Assembly (NCBI GenBank): GCA_963739385.1
Contig: CAVUAI010000049.1
Location: 50,771 to 114,770 of the forward strand
DNA from: VAZQ01 sp963739385
Lineage (GTDB): Bacteria > Pseudomonadota > Alphaproteobacteria > Rhizobiales > Xanthobacteraceae
DNA length: 64,000 bases
Direction: 5' to 3'
Both the position numbers and the translations under genes were made by a program. The notes beneath the pieces are model-generated. The model had not been told where the DNA came from. It made no database searches and saw only the letters and a list, made by a program, of their open reading frames with translations. Below are positions 1 to 10,678 of the stretch, one piece after another. Within the stretch, counting starts at the first letter, position 1. Each line of letters starts with the position of its first letter.

Positions 1-854
1 ATGTCGCGCGGCCCCTGGGCCAGCCTCAATCCGTCGAGCGCCGCCTGCGTGCCGGCCCGCGCCTGCACGCGTCCGACGTCGCCGACGAGGCGCACCAGGC
101 CCTGAGCCTTCTCGACCTTGACCGACTCGCGCGCGGCACGCACGGCGGCGGCCGGCTGGACGATGCTCGCGCCCTTGAGGGCACGCTCGAGCGCCGACCA
201 GTCCACCACCTCGCGCAGCGAGCGGTTGATCCAGGCCGCCATCTGGCCGCCGATCCGCCCCGTCTTGCGCGCGGCCTTGACCACCGTGACGCCGATCCGG
301 GCCGGGGCGGCGGCGCCGACGGTCGCATAGGTTCCGGCCGTGATCGCCAGCCCGACGCAAGCCAGGCCGAGAATCAACTCGTCGGCCTGCTGCCCGGTCG
401 CAAGCCGCGAGCCTTCGCGCAACGCGTCGCGGATATCCCCGAACACGAACAGGTCTCCGACCGCGGTGCCCGCCAATCCCGAGAGATCGTCAGGCTCGCC
501 GGTGATGAGCCCGCGGGCAAAGCTCCCGACAGACCGCGCCGTGGTCGCGGCGGCTCCGTTCGCGGCGTCGACCGTCTCCACCAAGGCAGGATCGATCGCC
601 ACGCCGCGGTCGCGGGCGAGTTCGAGAAAGCTGGCCGCCAGATCGACATCGTTCGCCGCGAGCGCAGCGTTGATCTCGCGCGCGGCCACCGCGCCATCAA
701 ACGAGCGCGCAATCGCATGATCGGCGAGCGCCACCGGATCGTCCTGAGACGCGAGCAGATGCTCAGCGTCGAACGCGCGCGGCGCAACGGTCAGCGCGGC
801 AATCGCCAAGGCCACCGACAGGCCAAGCGGCAGTGCGATCCGCGCTCCGGTCAT
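1..854 (-). CDS. Hypothetical membrane-associated protein, 3' end beyond the window
   Basis: An open frame on the minus strand starts at the ATG at 854 and runs out of the window without a stop, giving about 284 visible codons. The start is supported by a GGAGCAGGAG ribosome-binding site just upstream. Residues 7-23 form a hydrophobic segment (signal anchor or signal peptide) and residues 160-180 form a second one. The rest is Ala-rich and helical, with an acidic stretch near 120-150. No enzymatic motif is visible. Similar proteins of unknown function occur in Bradyrhizobium-type genomes, which is memory of the family and not a search. The product may be a membrane-anchored envelope protein, but no function should be assigned. 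Confidence 0.6.
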   Translation of the reverse strand, partial: MTGARIALPLGLSVALAIAALTVAPRAFDAEHLLASQDDPVALADHAIARSFDGAVAAREINAALAANDVDLAASFLELARDRGVAIDPALVETVDAANGAAATTARSVGSFARGLITGEPDDLSGLAGTAVGDLFVFGDIRDALREGSRLATGQQADELILGLACVGLAITAGTYATVGAAAPARIGVTVVKAARKTGRIGGQMAAWINRSLREVVDWSALERALKGASIVQPAAAVRAARESVKVEKAQGLVRLVGDVGRVQARAGTQAALDGLRLAQGPRD

Positions 855-1081
855 GAACTCCTGCTCCGGCCCTTCCCTGCGTCAATGTCGTCGGACCGGC
901 ATTCCACGGCAAGAGGTCCAAATGGAAAATCCGCTCGACGGGCCGCGGAGGCTGGTCACAGCGGTCCCGTTCGGGCGGAAAATCACCATTCCCGCAGCCG
1001 ATTAGCCCGATTTACCTAGGCACAAATCACCCGCCCCGGTATGGTGCCGCGGGCTCGCAAGCAGGCCCTGATGCGGGACCA

Positions 1082-1110
1082 TTGACGCGATCGCACCGGG
1101 AGACATAAGG
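1082..1110 (+). promoter_or_regulatory. Possible sigma-70-like promoter before the zf-CHCC gene
   Basis: TTGACG at 1082-1087 is followed after 16 bases by CATAAG at 1104-1109. The downstream gene begins at 1158. The -35 is good and the -10 is weak, so this is only a candidate. The rest of 855-1157 shows no gene. Confidence 0.3.
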
Positions 1111-1157
1111 ACGGATCGTGGCACCCGGTCGCGAGGACGCAGAAACGGACGAGAACC

Positions 1158-1406
1158 ATGGCGGAACGCATCGTTCCCCACTTCCATAACACTCCCGGCG
1201 TCGCCGTGATCGAGATCGGCGCGCGGGAATTCATGTGCGAAGGGGAATTGGCACCATTCGATCACCCGCATGTCTATCTCGACATGGGCGACGCGAGCGA
1301 GATCATCTGCCCATACTGCTCGACGCTGTTCCGTCACGATCCCGCGCTCGATCCACATGCCGCGCGTCCGCCGGAATGTGCGCTGGCGGATGACGTAACC
1401 GCCTAA
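1158..1406 (+). CDS. Zinc-finger domain protein (zf-CHCC, NDUFS6-like)
   Basis: This 82-residue protein carries the zf-CHCC pattern: Cys28, His36 or His38, and a CPYC pair at Cys51 and Cys54. The same fold occurs in the complex I accessory subunit NDUFS6, and in alphaproteobacteria free-standing versions of about 60-85 residues are common. The domain most likely binds one zinc ion and acts in the cytoplasm or at complex I. The start ATG has a GACGAGAACC leader with only a weak SD. It lies 25 bases upstream of an FAD monooxygenase and may be co-transcribed with it, but no functional link is evident. Domain identification is good; the role is inferred. Confidence 0.85.
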   Translation: MAERIVPHFHNTPGVAVIEIGAREFMCEGELAPFDHPHVYLDMGDASEIICPYCSTLFRHDPALDPHAARPPECALADDVTA

Positions 1407-1431
1407 CCTTCCGTCGCGCCGGAGATGGGTC

Positions 1432-2619
1432 GTGGCGTCCTCGCGCACCGTGTTCATTGCCGGCGCGGGCATCGGCGGCCTAAGTGCAGCGCTCGCAATC
1501 GCACGCCAGGGATTTCCCGTCGCCATATTCGAGCAGGCACCGCGTCTGGAAGAAATCGGCGCCGGCATCCAGCTGTCGCCCAATGCGTCGCGGATCCTGA
1601 TCGCGCTCGGCCTGGGTGACACATTGCAGCGCCATGTGGTCGCCCCGGACGAGCTTCGGGTGATGAACGCGCGCACGGGGCGCATGCTCGCCTCCACGCC
1701 GCTCGGAGCCCTCGCCGCTTCGCGCTATGGCGCGCCCTATTGGGTGATCCACCGCGGCGACCTGCAGGCCGTGCTGATCGCAGCCGCCCGCGCCACCCCC
1801 AACATCGCCCTCCATCTCGACGCGCGGATCGAGGGCTTCACGCTCGGCGACGGGGTCACCCTCTCCGCGCGGGCGCCGCAAGCGTTGACAGAACGCGGCC
1901 TCGCATTGGTCGCGGCCGACGGCTTGTGGTCGAGCCTGCGCGCCCGCCTCGGGCATGGCGACGAGCCGCGCTTCGCCCGCCATGTCGCGTGGCGCGCGCT
2001 GGTGCCGGCCGACACTGTAGCTCCCGACCTGCGGGCGCCAGCCATCACCCTCTGGCTCGGCGACAACGCTCACCTCGTCCACTATCCCGTGTCGGGCGGC
2101 AGCCAGATCAACCTGGTCGCTATCTTTCGTGACGATTGGCGCGAGATCGGCTGGAGCGCGCCCGGCGCCCGCGCGGATGTGCTCGCCCGCTACCCCAAAG
2201 GCTCCTGGCCGCCGGCGGCGCGCGCGATCCTCGAGGCGCCGCGGCAATGGCAGAAATGGGCGCTCTACGACCGGCCGCCGAATGGCCGCTGGGGGATGGG
2301 CGCGGTCGCGTTGCTCGGGGACGCCGCCCATCCGATGCTGCCATATCTGGCCCAGGGCGCGGCCATGGCGATCGAGGACGCCGCAGTGTTTGCGCGACGG
2401 CTGGCCGAGACGCCGGCGGACCCGGCCAATGCCGTCCGCCGTTACGCACGTCAGCGTCTGGCGCGCACCGCGCGCGTCCAGCGCGCCGCGCGCGCGAACG
2501 GCAGGGTCTACCACCTGGGTGGGCGCACTGCGTGGCTGCGCACGCTTGCCCTGGGCGCGTTCAGCGGCAAGCGGCTGCTGTCGCATTACGATTGGCTCTA
2601 TGGCTGGACGCCGACCTGA
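1432..2619 (+). CDS. FAD-dependent monooxygenase (salicylate hydroxylase-like)
   Basis: This 395-residue class A flavoprotein hydroxylase has a GxGxxG dinucleotide-binding loop at residues 11-16 and a GD motif at 296-297 in the stretch LLGDAAHPMLP. That motif contacts the FAD ribityl chain in salicylate and 6-hydroxynicotinate hydroxylases. It should hydroxylate an aromatic or heteroaromatic acid with NAD(P)H and O2 in the cytoplasm; the substrate cannot be read from sequence. The start is GTG with GGAGA at 1421, which fits the family N-terminus better than any ATG nearby. It is followed after 17 bases by a MetE-like gene on the same strand, suggesting one operon. Confidence 0.85.
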   Translation: MASSRTVFIAGAGIGGLSAALAIARQGFPVAIFEQAPRLEEIGAGIQLSPNASRILIALGLGDTLQRHVVAPDELRVMNARTGRMLASTPLGALAASRYGAPYWVIHRGDLQAVLIAAARATPNIALHLDARIEGFTLGDGVTLSARAPQALTERGLALVAADGLWSSLRARLGHGDEPRFARHVAWRALVPADTVAPDLRAPAITLWLGDNAHLVHYPVSGGSQINLVAIFRDDWREIGWSAPGARADVLARYPKGSWPPAARAILEAPRQWQKWALYDRPPNGRWGMGAVALLGDAAHPMLPYLAQGAAMAIEDAAVFARRLAETPADPANAVRRYARQRLARTARVQRAARANGRVYHLGGRTAWLRTLALGAFSGKRLLSHYDWLYGWTPT

Positions 2620-2636
2620 GACTGTAGGATCACCCC

Positions 2637-3659
2637 ATGCCCTTTCCGACCACCATTGCCGGAAGCCTGCCAAAGCCCGCTTGGCTCGCCGAGCCGAACC
2701 GCTTGTGGGCACCCTGGCGCCTCACCGGCCCCGATCTCGAGGACGCCAAGCGCGACGCTACCCTGCTCGCCGTCAAGCTGCAGGAAGATTGCGGTATTGA
2801 CGTCGTCACCGACGGCGAGCAGTCGCGGCAGCACTTCGTCCACGGCTTCCTGGAATTCGTCGACGGCATCGATTTTGCACGCAAGGTCGAGATGGGCATC
2901 CGCGCCGACCGCTACAAAGCGATGGTGCCGACGGTGACCAGCGCGCTCCGTCTCAAAGGCCGCGTGCACGCGCAGGAGGCACAGCTCGCGCGTGCCCATA
3001 CCAGACACAAGCTCAAGTTCACCCTCCCCGGCCCGATGACAATCGTCGATACCATCGCCGATGCGCACTACGGCGACCGCGTGCGGATGGCGATGGCATT
3101 TGCGGACGTGCTCAACACCGAGGCGCGCGCGCTCGAAGCCGACGGTGTCGACGTCATCCAGTTCGACGAGCCGGCTTTCAACGTCTACATGCGCGAGGTC
3201 AAGGATTGGGGCATCCAGGCGCTGCACCGCGCCATCGACGGCCTCGGCTGCACCACCGCCGTCCACATCTGCTACGGCTACGGCATCCAGGCCAATATCG
3301 ACTGGAAGGCGACCCTCGGACGCGAATGGCGCCAGTACGAGGAAATCTTCCCCGCCCTCGCCGCCAGCCGGATCGATCAGATTTCGGTCGAATGCCGGAA
3401 CTCACGCGTGCCGATCGCTTTGCTGAAGCTGCTCGACGGCAAGGAGGTTCAGGTCGGCGTCATCGACGTCGCAAGCGACGACATCGAGACACCAGAGCAG
3501 GTCGCCGCCGTTCTCGCCGAAGCGGCGAAATATGTGGCGAGGGATCGCATCATCGCCGGCACCAACTGCGGCATGGCGCCGATGCGCCGGGACATTGCGC
3601 TCGGTAAGCTGCAGGCGCTCGGCAAGGGTGCGGAGCTGGCCAGGAAGCAGGTTAACTGA
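2637..3659 (+). CDS. MetE-like cobalamin-independent methionine synthase domain protein
   Basis: This 340-residue protein corresponds to the C-terminal catalytic half of MetE and belongs to the short methionine synthase II family. The four zinc ligands expected for MetE are present: His210 and Cys212 in AVHICYG, Glu252 in SVECRNS and Cys311 in TNCGMAP. The N-terminal TIAGSLPKPAW motif is typical. It may transfer a methyl group to a thiol, but stand-alone members often act on substrates other than homocysteine, and its place behind a flavin hydroxylase suggests a catabolic or demethylation role. It overlaps nothing and ends 13 bases before the convergent csoR gene. Confidence 0.8.
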   Translation: MPFPTTIAGSLPKPAWLAEPNRLWAPWRLTGPDLEDAKRDATLLAVKLQEDCGIDVVTDGEQSRQHFVHGFLEFVDGIDFARKVEMGIRADRYKAMVPTVTSALRLKGRVHAQEAQLARAHTRHKLKFTLPGPMTIVDTIADAHYGDRVRMAMAFADVLNTEARALEADGVDVIQFDEPAFNVYMREVKDWGIQALHRAIDGLGCTTAVHICYGYGIQANIDWKATLGREWRQYEEIFPALAASRIDQISVECRNSRVPIALLKLLDGKEVQVGVIDVASDDIETPEQVAAVLAEAAKYVARDRIIAGTNCGMAPMRRDIALGKLQALGKGAELARKQVN

Positions 3660-3672
3660 TCCCGAACGACCG

Positions 3673-3948
3673 TCACCGCGCGCTGTGGCTGAGGACGTCG
3701 ATAAGCTCGCTGACCTTGCGACGGCGCTCGCGCCTGTCACCGCTGGCAATGGCGTGCTCGACGCAATGCGCAATGTGGTCTTCCAGGATTTCCTCCTCCG
3801 CGCGCCGCAGGGCCGCGCGCACCGCCGCAATCTGGGTCACCACATCGATGCAGTAGCGATCGGCCTCGACCATGCGGGCAAGCCCGCGCACTTGACCCTC
3901 GATGCGGCGCAGCCGCCGCAGGCATGACGTCTTGGCTTCCTTGCGCAT
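3673..3948 (-). CDS. csoR: CsoR/RcnR-family copper-sensing repressor
   Basis: This 91-residue all-helical repressor (DUF156) has the Cu(I) ligand set Cys33, His58 and Cys62. The spacing of +25 and +29 is the same as in Mycobacterium tuberculosis CsoR (36, 61, 65). It should repress the divergent copper ATPase gene and itself until Cu(I) binds. The ATG at 3948 is only seven bases from a TATATA hexamer that would be its -10 element, and there is no SD-like sequence at proper spacing. The mRNA may therefore be leaderless. The adjacent operator is described separately. RcnR-type nickel sensing is less likely because the His at position 2-3 is absent. Confidence 0.9.
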   Translation of the reverse strand: MRKEAKTSCLRRLRRIEGQVRGLARMVEADRYCIDVVTQIAAVRAALRRAEEEILEDHIAHCVEHAIASGDRRERRRKVSELIDVLSHSAR

Positions 3949-3954
3949 GGCCTT

Positions 3955-3983
3955 TATATACCCCCGGGGGGTATCCACTGCAA
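3955..3983. promoter_or_regulatory. CsoR operator and divergent csoR/copA promoters
   Basis: ATACCCCC-G-GGGGGTAT at 3958-3974 is a perfect 8-bp inverted repeat with one central base, the form known for CsoR operators. TATATA at 3955-3960 is a palindrome that can serve as -10 for both strands. On the plus strand TTGGCT at 3932-3937 lies 17 bases upstream of it. On the minus strand TTGCAG (3983-3978) lies 17 bases upstream, and the spacer consists almost entirely of the operator. Confidence 0.85.
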
Positions 3984-4002
3984 GCGGATGCGGAGCTGTC
4001 CG

Positions 4003-6334
<2,332 letters not shown>

Positions 6335-6341
6335 CGCCCGC

Positions 6342-6363
6342 GGTGCGCCGACGTCAGCGCACC
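6342..6363. terminator. Hairpin between convergent copA and lipoprotein genes
   Basis: GGTGCGC (6342-6348) and GCGCACC (6357-6363) form a perfect 7-bp stem with an 8-base loop in the short gap between two convergent genes. No T-run follows on either strand, so it is at best a weak or bidirectional terminator. Confidence 0.35.
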
Positions 6364-6378
6364 CGTCCACGATGTACG

Positions 6379-6741
6379 CTATTTCGGTGGCGGACAATTT
6401 TTGCTGCGGGCGGTGGCGTCGAGCACCTTGAGCTCCTCCTGGGCGGCCACATATTCGGACTTGTAAGCGATCACGTTGACGACCGCACCCCCGGTGCTCC
6501 GCTCGCCCTTGTCCATCAGCAGCTTCAATTCGTCCTCGCGCCTCTTCCAAAATATCCGCATCGCGGCAAGGTTCTGGCAGTCATGAAATTGATACTTGCC
6601 GGGGTCGGCGAAAACCGTGAACGGATTGTCGCCGGGCGAAGAGCAGCCGGACAGGAGCGCTCCGACCAAAAGCCCGCCGACGATCAACGCCGCGGAGTGA
6701 TTTACGCGCATGGGCCGGTGCTCAACGATGTCGTGGCGCAT
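6379..6741 (-). CDS. Small hypothetical lipoprotein
   Basis: This 120-residue protein starts at the ATG at 6741, chosen because GGAGG lies seven bases upstream. The inner ATG at 6711 has no SD. A hydrophobic signal segment ends in the lipobox LLSGC (Cys33 by this start), so the mature protein should be lipid-anchored in the envelope. The mature part includes a helical stretch rich in Glu, Lys and Arg around residues 65-100. A Cys in FHDCQN and another in KNCPPP may form a disulphide. The family is not one I can name; small lipoproteins of this layout are common in Bradyrhizobium. It converges on copA without overlap. Confidence 0.7.
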   Translation of the reverse strand: MRHDIVEHRPMRVNHSAALIVGGLLVGALLSGCSSPGDNPFTVFADPGKYQFHDCQNLAAMRIFWKRREDELKLLMDKGERSTGGAVVNVIAYKSEYVAAQEELKVLDATARSKNCPPPK

Positions 6742-6881
6742 GGATGGGCCTCCGATACCGCCCTTCGTGCAGCCCGGCGGTAAATTCTCGGCGCCTTCAG
6801 CCTCCGTCTGTGGCGTCGGAATGCGCCGTAATCGTGGTGCCGGAGCCGGACAGACGGACCCGCGGCATTTGGCCGACCCGG

Positions 6882-7682
6882 TCAATTGATTTGCACGAGG
6901 GCGCCGCCGTCGACCGGCAGCGCGACGCCGGTAATGAAATCGGCCTCGTCGGACGCGAGGAAGAGCGCCGCGTTAGCCACGTCCCAGGCGGTTCCCATCT
7001 TGTGGCGCAGCGGCACGCGCGCGTCGCGACCGGCCGCGACCTCGGCCCGGCTCTTCCCGCTGGCGCGGGCGCGGGTATCGACCGCCATCGGCGTATCCAT
7101 CAGGCCCGGCAGGATGACATTCGCGCGCACGCCGAACTCGGCATTCTGGATGGCAACCTGCTGGGTGAAGGCGATCATCCCGGCCTTGGTCGCCTTGTAG
7201 ACCACGTTGGGGTACTGCTCCCACGCCGCGACCGATGAGATCATGGTGATGACGCCCGCGCGCTGCGCGCGCATCACCGGCAGGACGTGCTTGCATGCCA
7301 TGATCGCGCCGCGCAGGTTGATGGTCGCGATGCGGTCGAAGGCGGTCTCGGTGATCTGGTCGAGCGGCGCATCGCCGCCGGCGATGCTCACGCCCACATT
7401 GTAGTGGAGGATGTCGATCCTGCCCCATCGCTGGCGCGCCGCCTCAACCATTGCCGCCAGCGTCGCCTCGCGCGCGACATCCGCCTCAAACGCCACGCAT
7501 TCGCCGCCCGATTGTCGCGCCATGGCGACGGTTTCCTCGGCCGAGGAAAGATTGTTGTCGACCGCAAGCACCTTGGCGCCTTCCTGTGCGAAGCGCAGGA
7601 CCGTGGCGCGGCCATTGCCCATCCCCTCCCCCGGCGACTGGCCGGCCCCCACCACGATGGCGATCTTGTCCCTGAGACGCAT
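6882..7682 (-). CDS. SDR-family NAD(P)-dependent oxidoreductase
   Basis: This 266-residue short-chain dehydrogenase has a glycine-rich nucleotide-binding loop at 12-24 (VGAGQSPGEG). Its catalytic set is Ser149/Ser150, Tyr162 and Lys166 in the order S...YKATK. The usual NNAG is replaced by NVGVS, and the final GGxxxxIN-type end (VDGGALVQIN) is present. It should oxidise or reduce a secondary alcohol or ketone in the cytoplasm. An acidic Asp42 after the second strand suggests a preference for NAD+. It is divergent from a class II aldolase and a Bug receptor, so it probably belongs to the same catabolic locus. The substrate is unknown. Confidence 0.85.
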   Translation of the reverse strand: MRLRDKIAIVVGAGQSPGEGMGNGRATVLRFAQEGAKVLAVDNNLSSAEETVAMARQSGGECVAFEADVAREATLAAMVEAARQRWGRIDILHYNVGVSIAGGDAPLDQITETAFDRIATINLRGAIMACKHVLPVMRAQRAGVITMISSVAAWEQYPNVVYKATKAGMIAFTQQVAIQNAEFGVRANVILPGLMDTPMAVDTRARASGKSRAEVAAGRDARVPLRHKMGTAWDVANAALFLASDEADFITGVALPVDGGALVQIN

Positions 7683-7839
7683 GCGACCCTCGAGCGCGAC
7701 GGTGCCGCCAGCTTAGGAAAATTCAGCGGCCGAAACGAGCCGGCCCCCGCTCCATTGCACCGACGCGGGCGGGCCGGGTAGTCTCTCTCGAAGCCAAGGA
7801 AGCACGCGACGCCCGGGACCGTGCAGCAGGGAGGCCTTC

Positions 7840-8604
7840 ATGCGGAAGCTCGTCGAGGTGCCATCGGTGCGTCAACGGGTAAGCGACGAGGAGTGGCAGT
7901 CGCGGATCGAGCTTGCAGCGGCATACCGGCTCGTCGCGCATTACGGCTGGACCCACCTCATCAACAACCACATCTCCTTGCGGGTGCCCGGAACGGAAGA
8001 CCAGTTCCTCATCAACCCCTACGGCTTGCTCTACGAGCAGATCACGGCGTCGAGCCTGGTGAAAATCGACGTCGACGGCAACGTTCTTGACGAGTCACCC
8101 TACGAAGTGAATCGCGCAGGCTTCGTCATCCACAGCGCGATCCACATGGCGCGCAAGGACCTGCACGCCATCATCCACACCCACACGGTTGCCGGCCAGG
8201 CAGTATCCGCGCTCGATTGCGGCCTGCTGCCGCTCAACCAGAGCGCCATGCGCTATTACAAGCGCATCGGCTATCACGAATTCGAGGGCGTGGCGCGCGA
8301 TCTCGACGAGCGTGAGCGCATCGTCGCCGATCTCGGCGACCACAAGTGCCTGATCATGAAACACCATGGCTTGCTCACCGCCGGGGTCAATATCGGCGAG
8401 GCCTTCAATCTGATGTATTACCTGGAGAAGAGCTGCGAGACCCAGATGATGGTGCTGGCGTCCAATCAGCCCTACAGCCTGCCGAGCGAGGCCTCGTGCG
8501 AGAAATCGGCGCAGATCTTCTGGGGCAACGGCCGCGTGCACGACCGCGATTGGCCCGCGCTCTTGAAGCTCGCCGACCAGATCGACCCGTCGTTCCGCAA
8601 TTGA
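7840..8604 (+). CDS. Class II aldolase/adducin-family protein
   Basis: This 254-residue zinc-dependent aldolase-type protein has metal ligands His113 and His115 in IIHTHT and His175 in MKHHGLL, as in fuculose-1-phosphate aldolase and related decarboxylases. The start has GGGAGG seven bases upstream. Family members cleave or decarboxylate small hydroxy or keto acids in the cytoplasm. The stop codon overlaps the apparent TTG start of the Bug receptor gene (ATTGA), which argues for translational coupling and a shared substrate. The divergent SDR across a 157-base gap may act on the same compound. The exact reaction cannot be assigned. Confidence 0.85.
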   Translation: MRKLVEVPSVRQRVSDEEWQSRIELAAAYRLVAHYGWTHLINNHISLRVPGTEDQFLINPYGLLYEQITASSLVKIDVDGNVLDESPYEVNRAGFVIHSAIHMARKDLHAIIHTHTVAGQAVSALDCGLLPLNQSAMRYYKRIGYHEFEGVARDLDERERIVADLGDHKCLIMKHHGLLTAGVNIGEAFNLMYYLEKSCETQMMVLASNQPYSLPSEASCEKSAQIFWGNGRVHDRDWPALLKLADQIDPSFRN

Positions 8605-9593
8605 GCGAATTCCGGGCTGCCTTGTTTCGGGGTCGCATCGCGGCGCCGATGCTTTCGGCCGCGATGCTTGCGGGCGCCGGCACCTGCGTCCTTGCGCAGG
8701 GCTACCCCACGCGACCGGTCGAGATGATCGTGCCGTTCGCGGCCGGCGGCGGGTCCGAGCTGTTGGCACGGCTGATCAGCGACGGGCTTGCCAGGCGTCT
8801 CGGGCAGCCCTTCGTCGTGCTCAACCGGCCCGGCGCCAACACCAATCTCGGCACCTTGTCCGCCGTGCGTTCCAAGCCCGACGGCTATACGTTGCTCATT
8901 GCGAGCGTCGGTCTCGCGGCCAACCCATCCCTCTACAAGAAGCTCGCGTTCGAGCCGCAGACCGATCTCCAGCCGATCACCCTGATCGCGAACTCGCCGA
9001 CGGTGCTCGTCGTTCCGCCGTCGCTGCCGGTCAACTCGCTTGCCGAATTCATCGCTTATGCAAAGGCGCGCCCGGGCGAGCTCAATTACGGTTCCTACGG
9101 CGTCGGCAGCGGGCCGCACCTCGCGACCGAACTGTTCCAGGAAATGACCGGCATCAAGATGGTGCATGTGCCTTACGGAGGCGGCGGGCCGGCGGCGGTC
9201 GGAGCCATGACCAATCAGGTGCAGGCGCTGTTCTCCAGCGTCCTGCCGGTCCTCGGCATGATCCGCGGCGGAACGCTCAAGGCGATCGCGATTGCCTCCG
9301 ACCAGCGCTCCGAGCTGCTTCCCGACCTGCCGACGTTCGTGGAGGGCGGCCTCGATTACCGCACCGGCACCTGGTTCGGGATGCTTGCTCCCGCCAGGAC
9401 GCCGGCCGATATCATCGAGCTGCTCCACCGCGCGAGCGTCATGGTGCTTCGGGATCAGGACGTGCATGCCAAGCTCGTTGACCAGGGCGCCGATGTGATC
9501 GCGAATTCGCCGGCGGAATTCCGCGTATTCCTGCAACAGGAAACCGCGCGTCTGGCGGGCGTGATTCGCCGCTCGAACATCGCGCTCGACTAG
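8601..9593 (+). CDS. Bug-family (TctC) periplasmic solute-binding protein
   Basis: This 330-residue tripartite tricarboxylate transporter receptor has a signal peptide ending near VLAQG, followed by the family hallmark YPTRPVEMIVPFAAGGG. The frame is open further upstream, but the likely start is the TTG at 8601 that overlaps the aldolase stop. An in-frame TTG at 8622 and an ATG at 8649 are alternatives; the last would leave no basic n-region. It should bind a carboxylate in the periplasm. No TctA/TctB membrane genes are nearby, so it either uses permeases encoded elsewhere or is an orphan receptor, as is usual for expanded Bug families. Confidence 0.85.
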   Translation: MSEFRAALFRGRIAAPMLSAAMLAGAGTCVLAQGYPTRPVEMIVPFAAGGGSELLARLISDGLARRLGQPFVVLNRPGANTNLGTLSAVRSKPDGYTLLIASVGLAANPSLYKKLAFEPQTDLQPITLIANSPTVLVVPPSLPVNSLAEFIAYAKARPGELNYGSYGVGSGPHLATELFQEMTGIKMVHVPYGGGGPAAVGAMTNQVQALFSSVLPVLGMIRGGTLKAIAIASDQRSELLPDLPTFVEGGLDYRTGTWFGMLAPARTPADIIELLHRASVMVLRDQDVHAKLVDQGADVIANSPAEFRVFLQQETARLAGVIRRSNIALD

Positions 9594-9698
9594 CGCTTGC
9601 TTCGTCAGCTTCCCGCCGTCCCGCGCCAATATGACGGCGAAATGACAAACCCGCACAGCGTGCCGGCGTAAATCCGGCTATTCACAGCGTCATCACGT

Positions 9699-9716
9699 TT
9701 GTCACCGGCCTGTCAC
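9699..9716 (+). promoter_or_regulatory. Pho box (PhoB-binding site) upstream of phnC
   Basis: TTGTCAC (9699-9705) and CTGTCAC (9710-9716) are direct 7-bp repeats separated by the 4-base spacer CGGC. This is the layout of a PhoB box (CTGTCAT-N4-CTGTCAT). It lies 52 bases upstream of the phnC start in a 174-base gap with no gene, and a weak -10 (TGTAGA) follows. Confidence 0.75.
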
Positions 9717-9767
9717 ATCACTGTAGAGAGCGCCGGATAGGCCATTCGCAGTCTCTGAGGACTACGA

Positions 9768-10583
9768 ATGCTGGTTGCTGAGCACGTTTCGAGGACGTTC
9801 GGCGCTACCGCCGCGGTCGCCGATGCATCGTTTCAGATCGAACGCGGCGGCTTCACTGGTGTCATCGGCCGCTCGGGGGCCGGAAAATCCACGCTGCTGC
9901 GCATGATCAATCGGTTGGTTGATCCGACCGAAGGCCGCATCCTGTACGACGGAACGGACGTCACGGCGCTGCGCGGGATGGCGTTGCGGCAGTGGCGCGC
10001 CCGCGCCGCGATGATTTTCCAGCAATTCAACCTGGTCGGCCGGCTCGACGTGCTGACCAACGTCCTGATGGGCCGCCTCGGCGCGGTGCCGTCCTGGCGC
10101 GCATTGATGAACTTGTGGTCCGACGAAGACAAGGCGATCGCCATGTCGGCGCTCGAGCAGTTCGACATCGCCTCGCTCGCCGCCCAGCGCGCCGACCAGC
10201 TGTCGGGCGGCCAGCAGCAGCGCGTGGCGATCGCTCGCGCGCTGGTGCAGGAGCCGAGCCTTATCCTCGCCGACGAGCCCGTGGCTTCGCTCGACCCGCG
10301 TAACACGCGCATCGTCATGGATGCCCTCCTGCGGGTCAACAAACACTTCGGCATCACCGTGATCTGCAACCTGCACTCGCTCGACCTCGCGCGCAGCTAC
10401 TGCGACCGGGTGATCGGCATGGCCGCCGGCCGGCTGGTGTTCGAAGGCACGCCGGACATGCTCACCGACGCGGTTGCGCGCGAGCTATTCGGCCTGGATG
10501 GCGGCGACGTCATCGGCACGCCGGTCGCGCCCGCCGGAATGGGCGCACCGATACCCGCCGTCGCCAAGGTGGCCGCCGCGTGA
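9768..10583 (+). CDS. phnC: Phosphonate ABC transporter ATP-binding protein
   Basis: This 271-residue ABC ATPase has Walker A GRSGAGKST at residues 34-42, the signature LSGGQQQR, Walker B LILADEP and a switch His in CNLHSLD. The sequence fits PhnC, the cytoplasmic ATPase that powers phosphonate (or phosphite) uptake with PhnD and PhnE. The ATG follows GAGGACTACGA. It opens a four-gene operon with phnD, phnE and a second phnE. The Pho box upstream predicts induction under phosphate starvation. The C-terminal 25 residues are Ala/Pro/Gly-rich and beyond the usual family end. No C-P lyase genes are in the window. Confidence 0.92.
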   Translation: MLVAEHVSRTFGATAAVADASFQIERGGFTGVIGRSGAGKSTLLRMINRLVDPTEGRILYDGTDVTALRGMALRQWRARAAMIFQQFNLVGRLDVLTNVLMGRLGAVPSWRALMNLWSDEDKAIAMSALEQFDIASLAAQRADQLSGGQQQRVAIARALVQEPSLILADEPVASLDPRNTRIVMDALLRVNKHFGITVICNLHSLDLARSYCDRVIGMAAGRLVFEGTPDMLTDAVARELFGLDGGDVIGTPVAPAGMGAPIPAVAKVAAA

Positions 10584-10678
10584 GCGATTCCGTCGCCGCA
10601 ATCTTCGGCAGACATGCGCGGCGGGATCGGAGGACGACGAACAAAATCCGACATCATCGACAGCAGAGAGAGGACATC

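Noticed and set aside
1480..2712. Long minus-strand frame of 410 residues opposite the FAD monooxygenase gene
   Set aside because: It is an antisense frame kept open by high GC; composition is Arg/Gly-rich without any family block, while the plus strand shows clear flavoprotein motifs.
3988..4002. Upstream ATG at 3988 as the copA start
   Set aside because: GGAG lies at the right distance for the ATG at 4003, and it overlaps the first five codons of the longer version.
8472..9656. Minus-strand frame of 394 residues opposite the first Bug receptor
   Set aside because: Composition typical of antisense high-GC frames; the plus strand shows the Bug signature.
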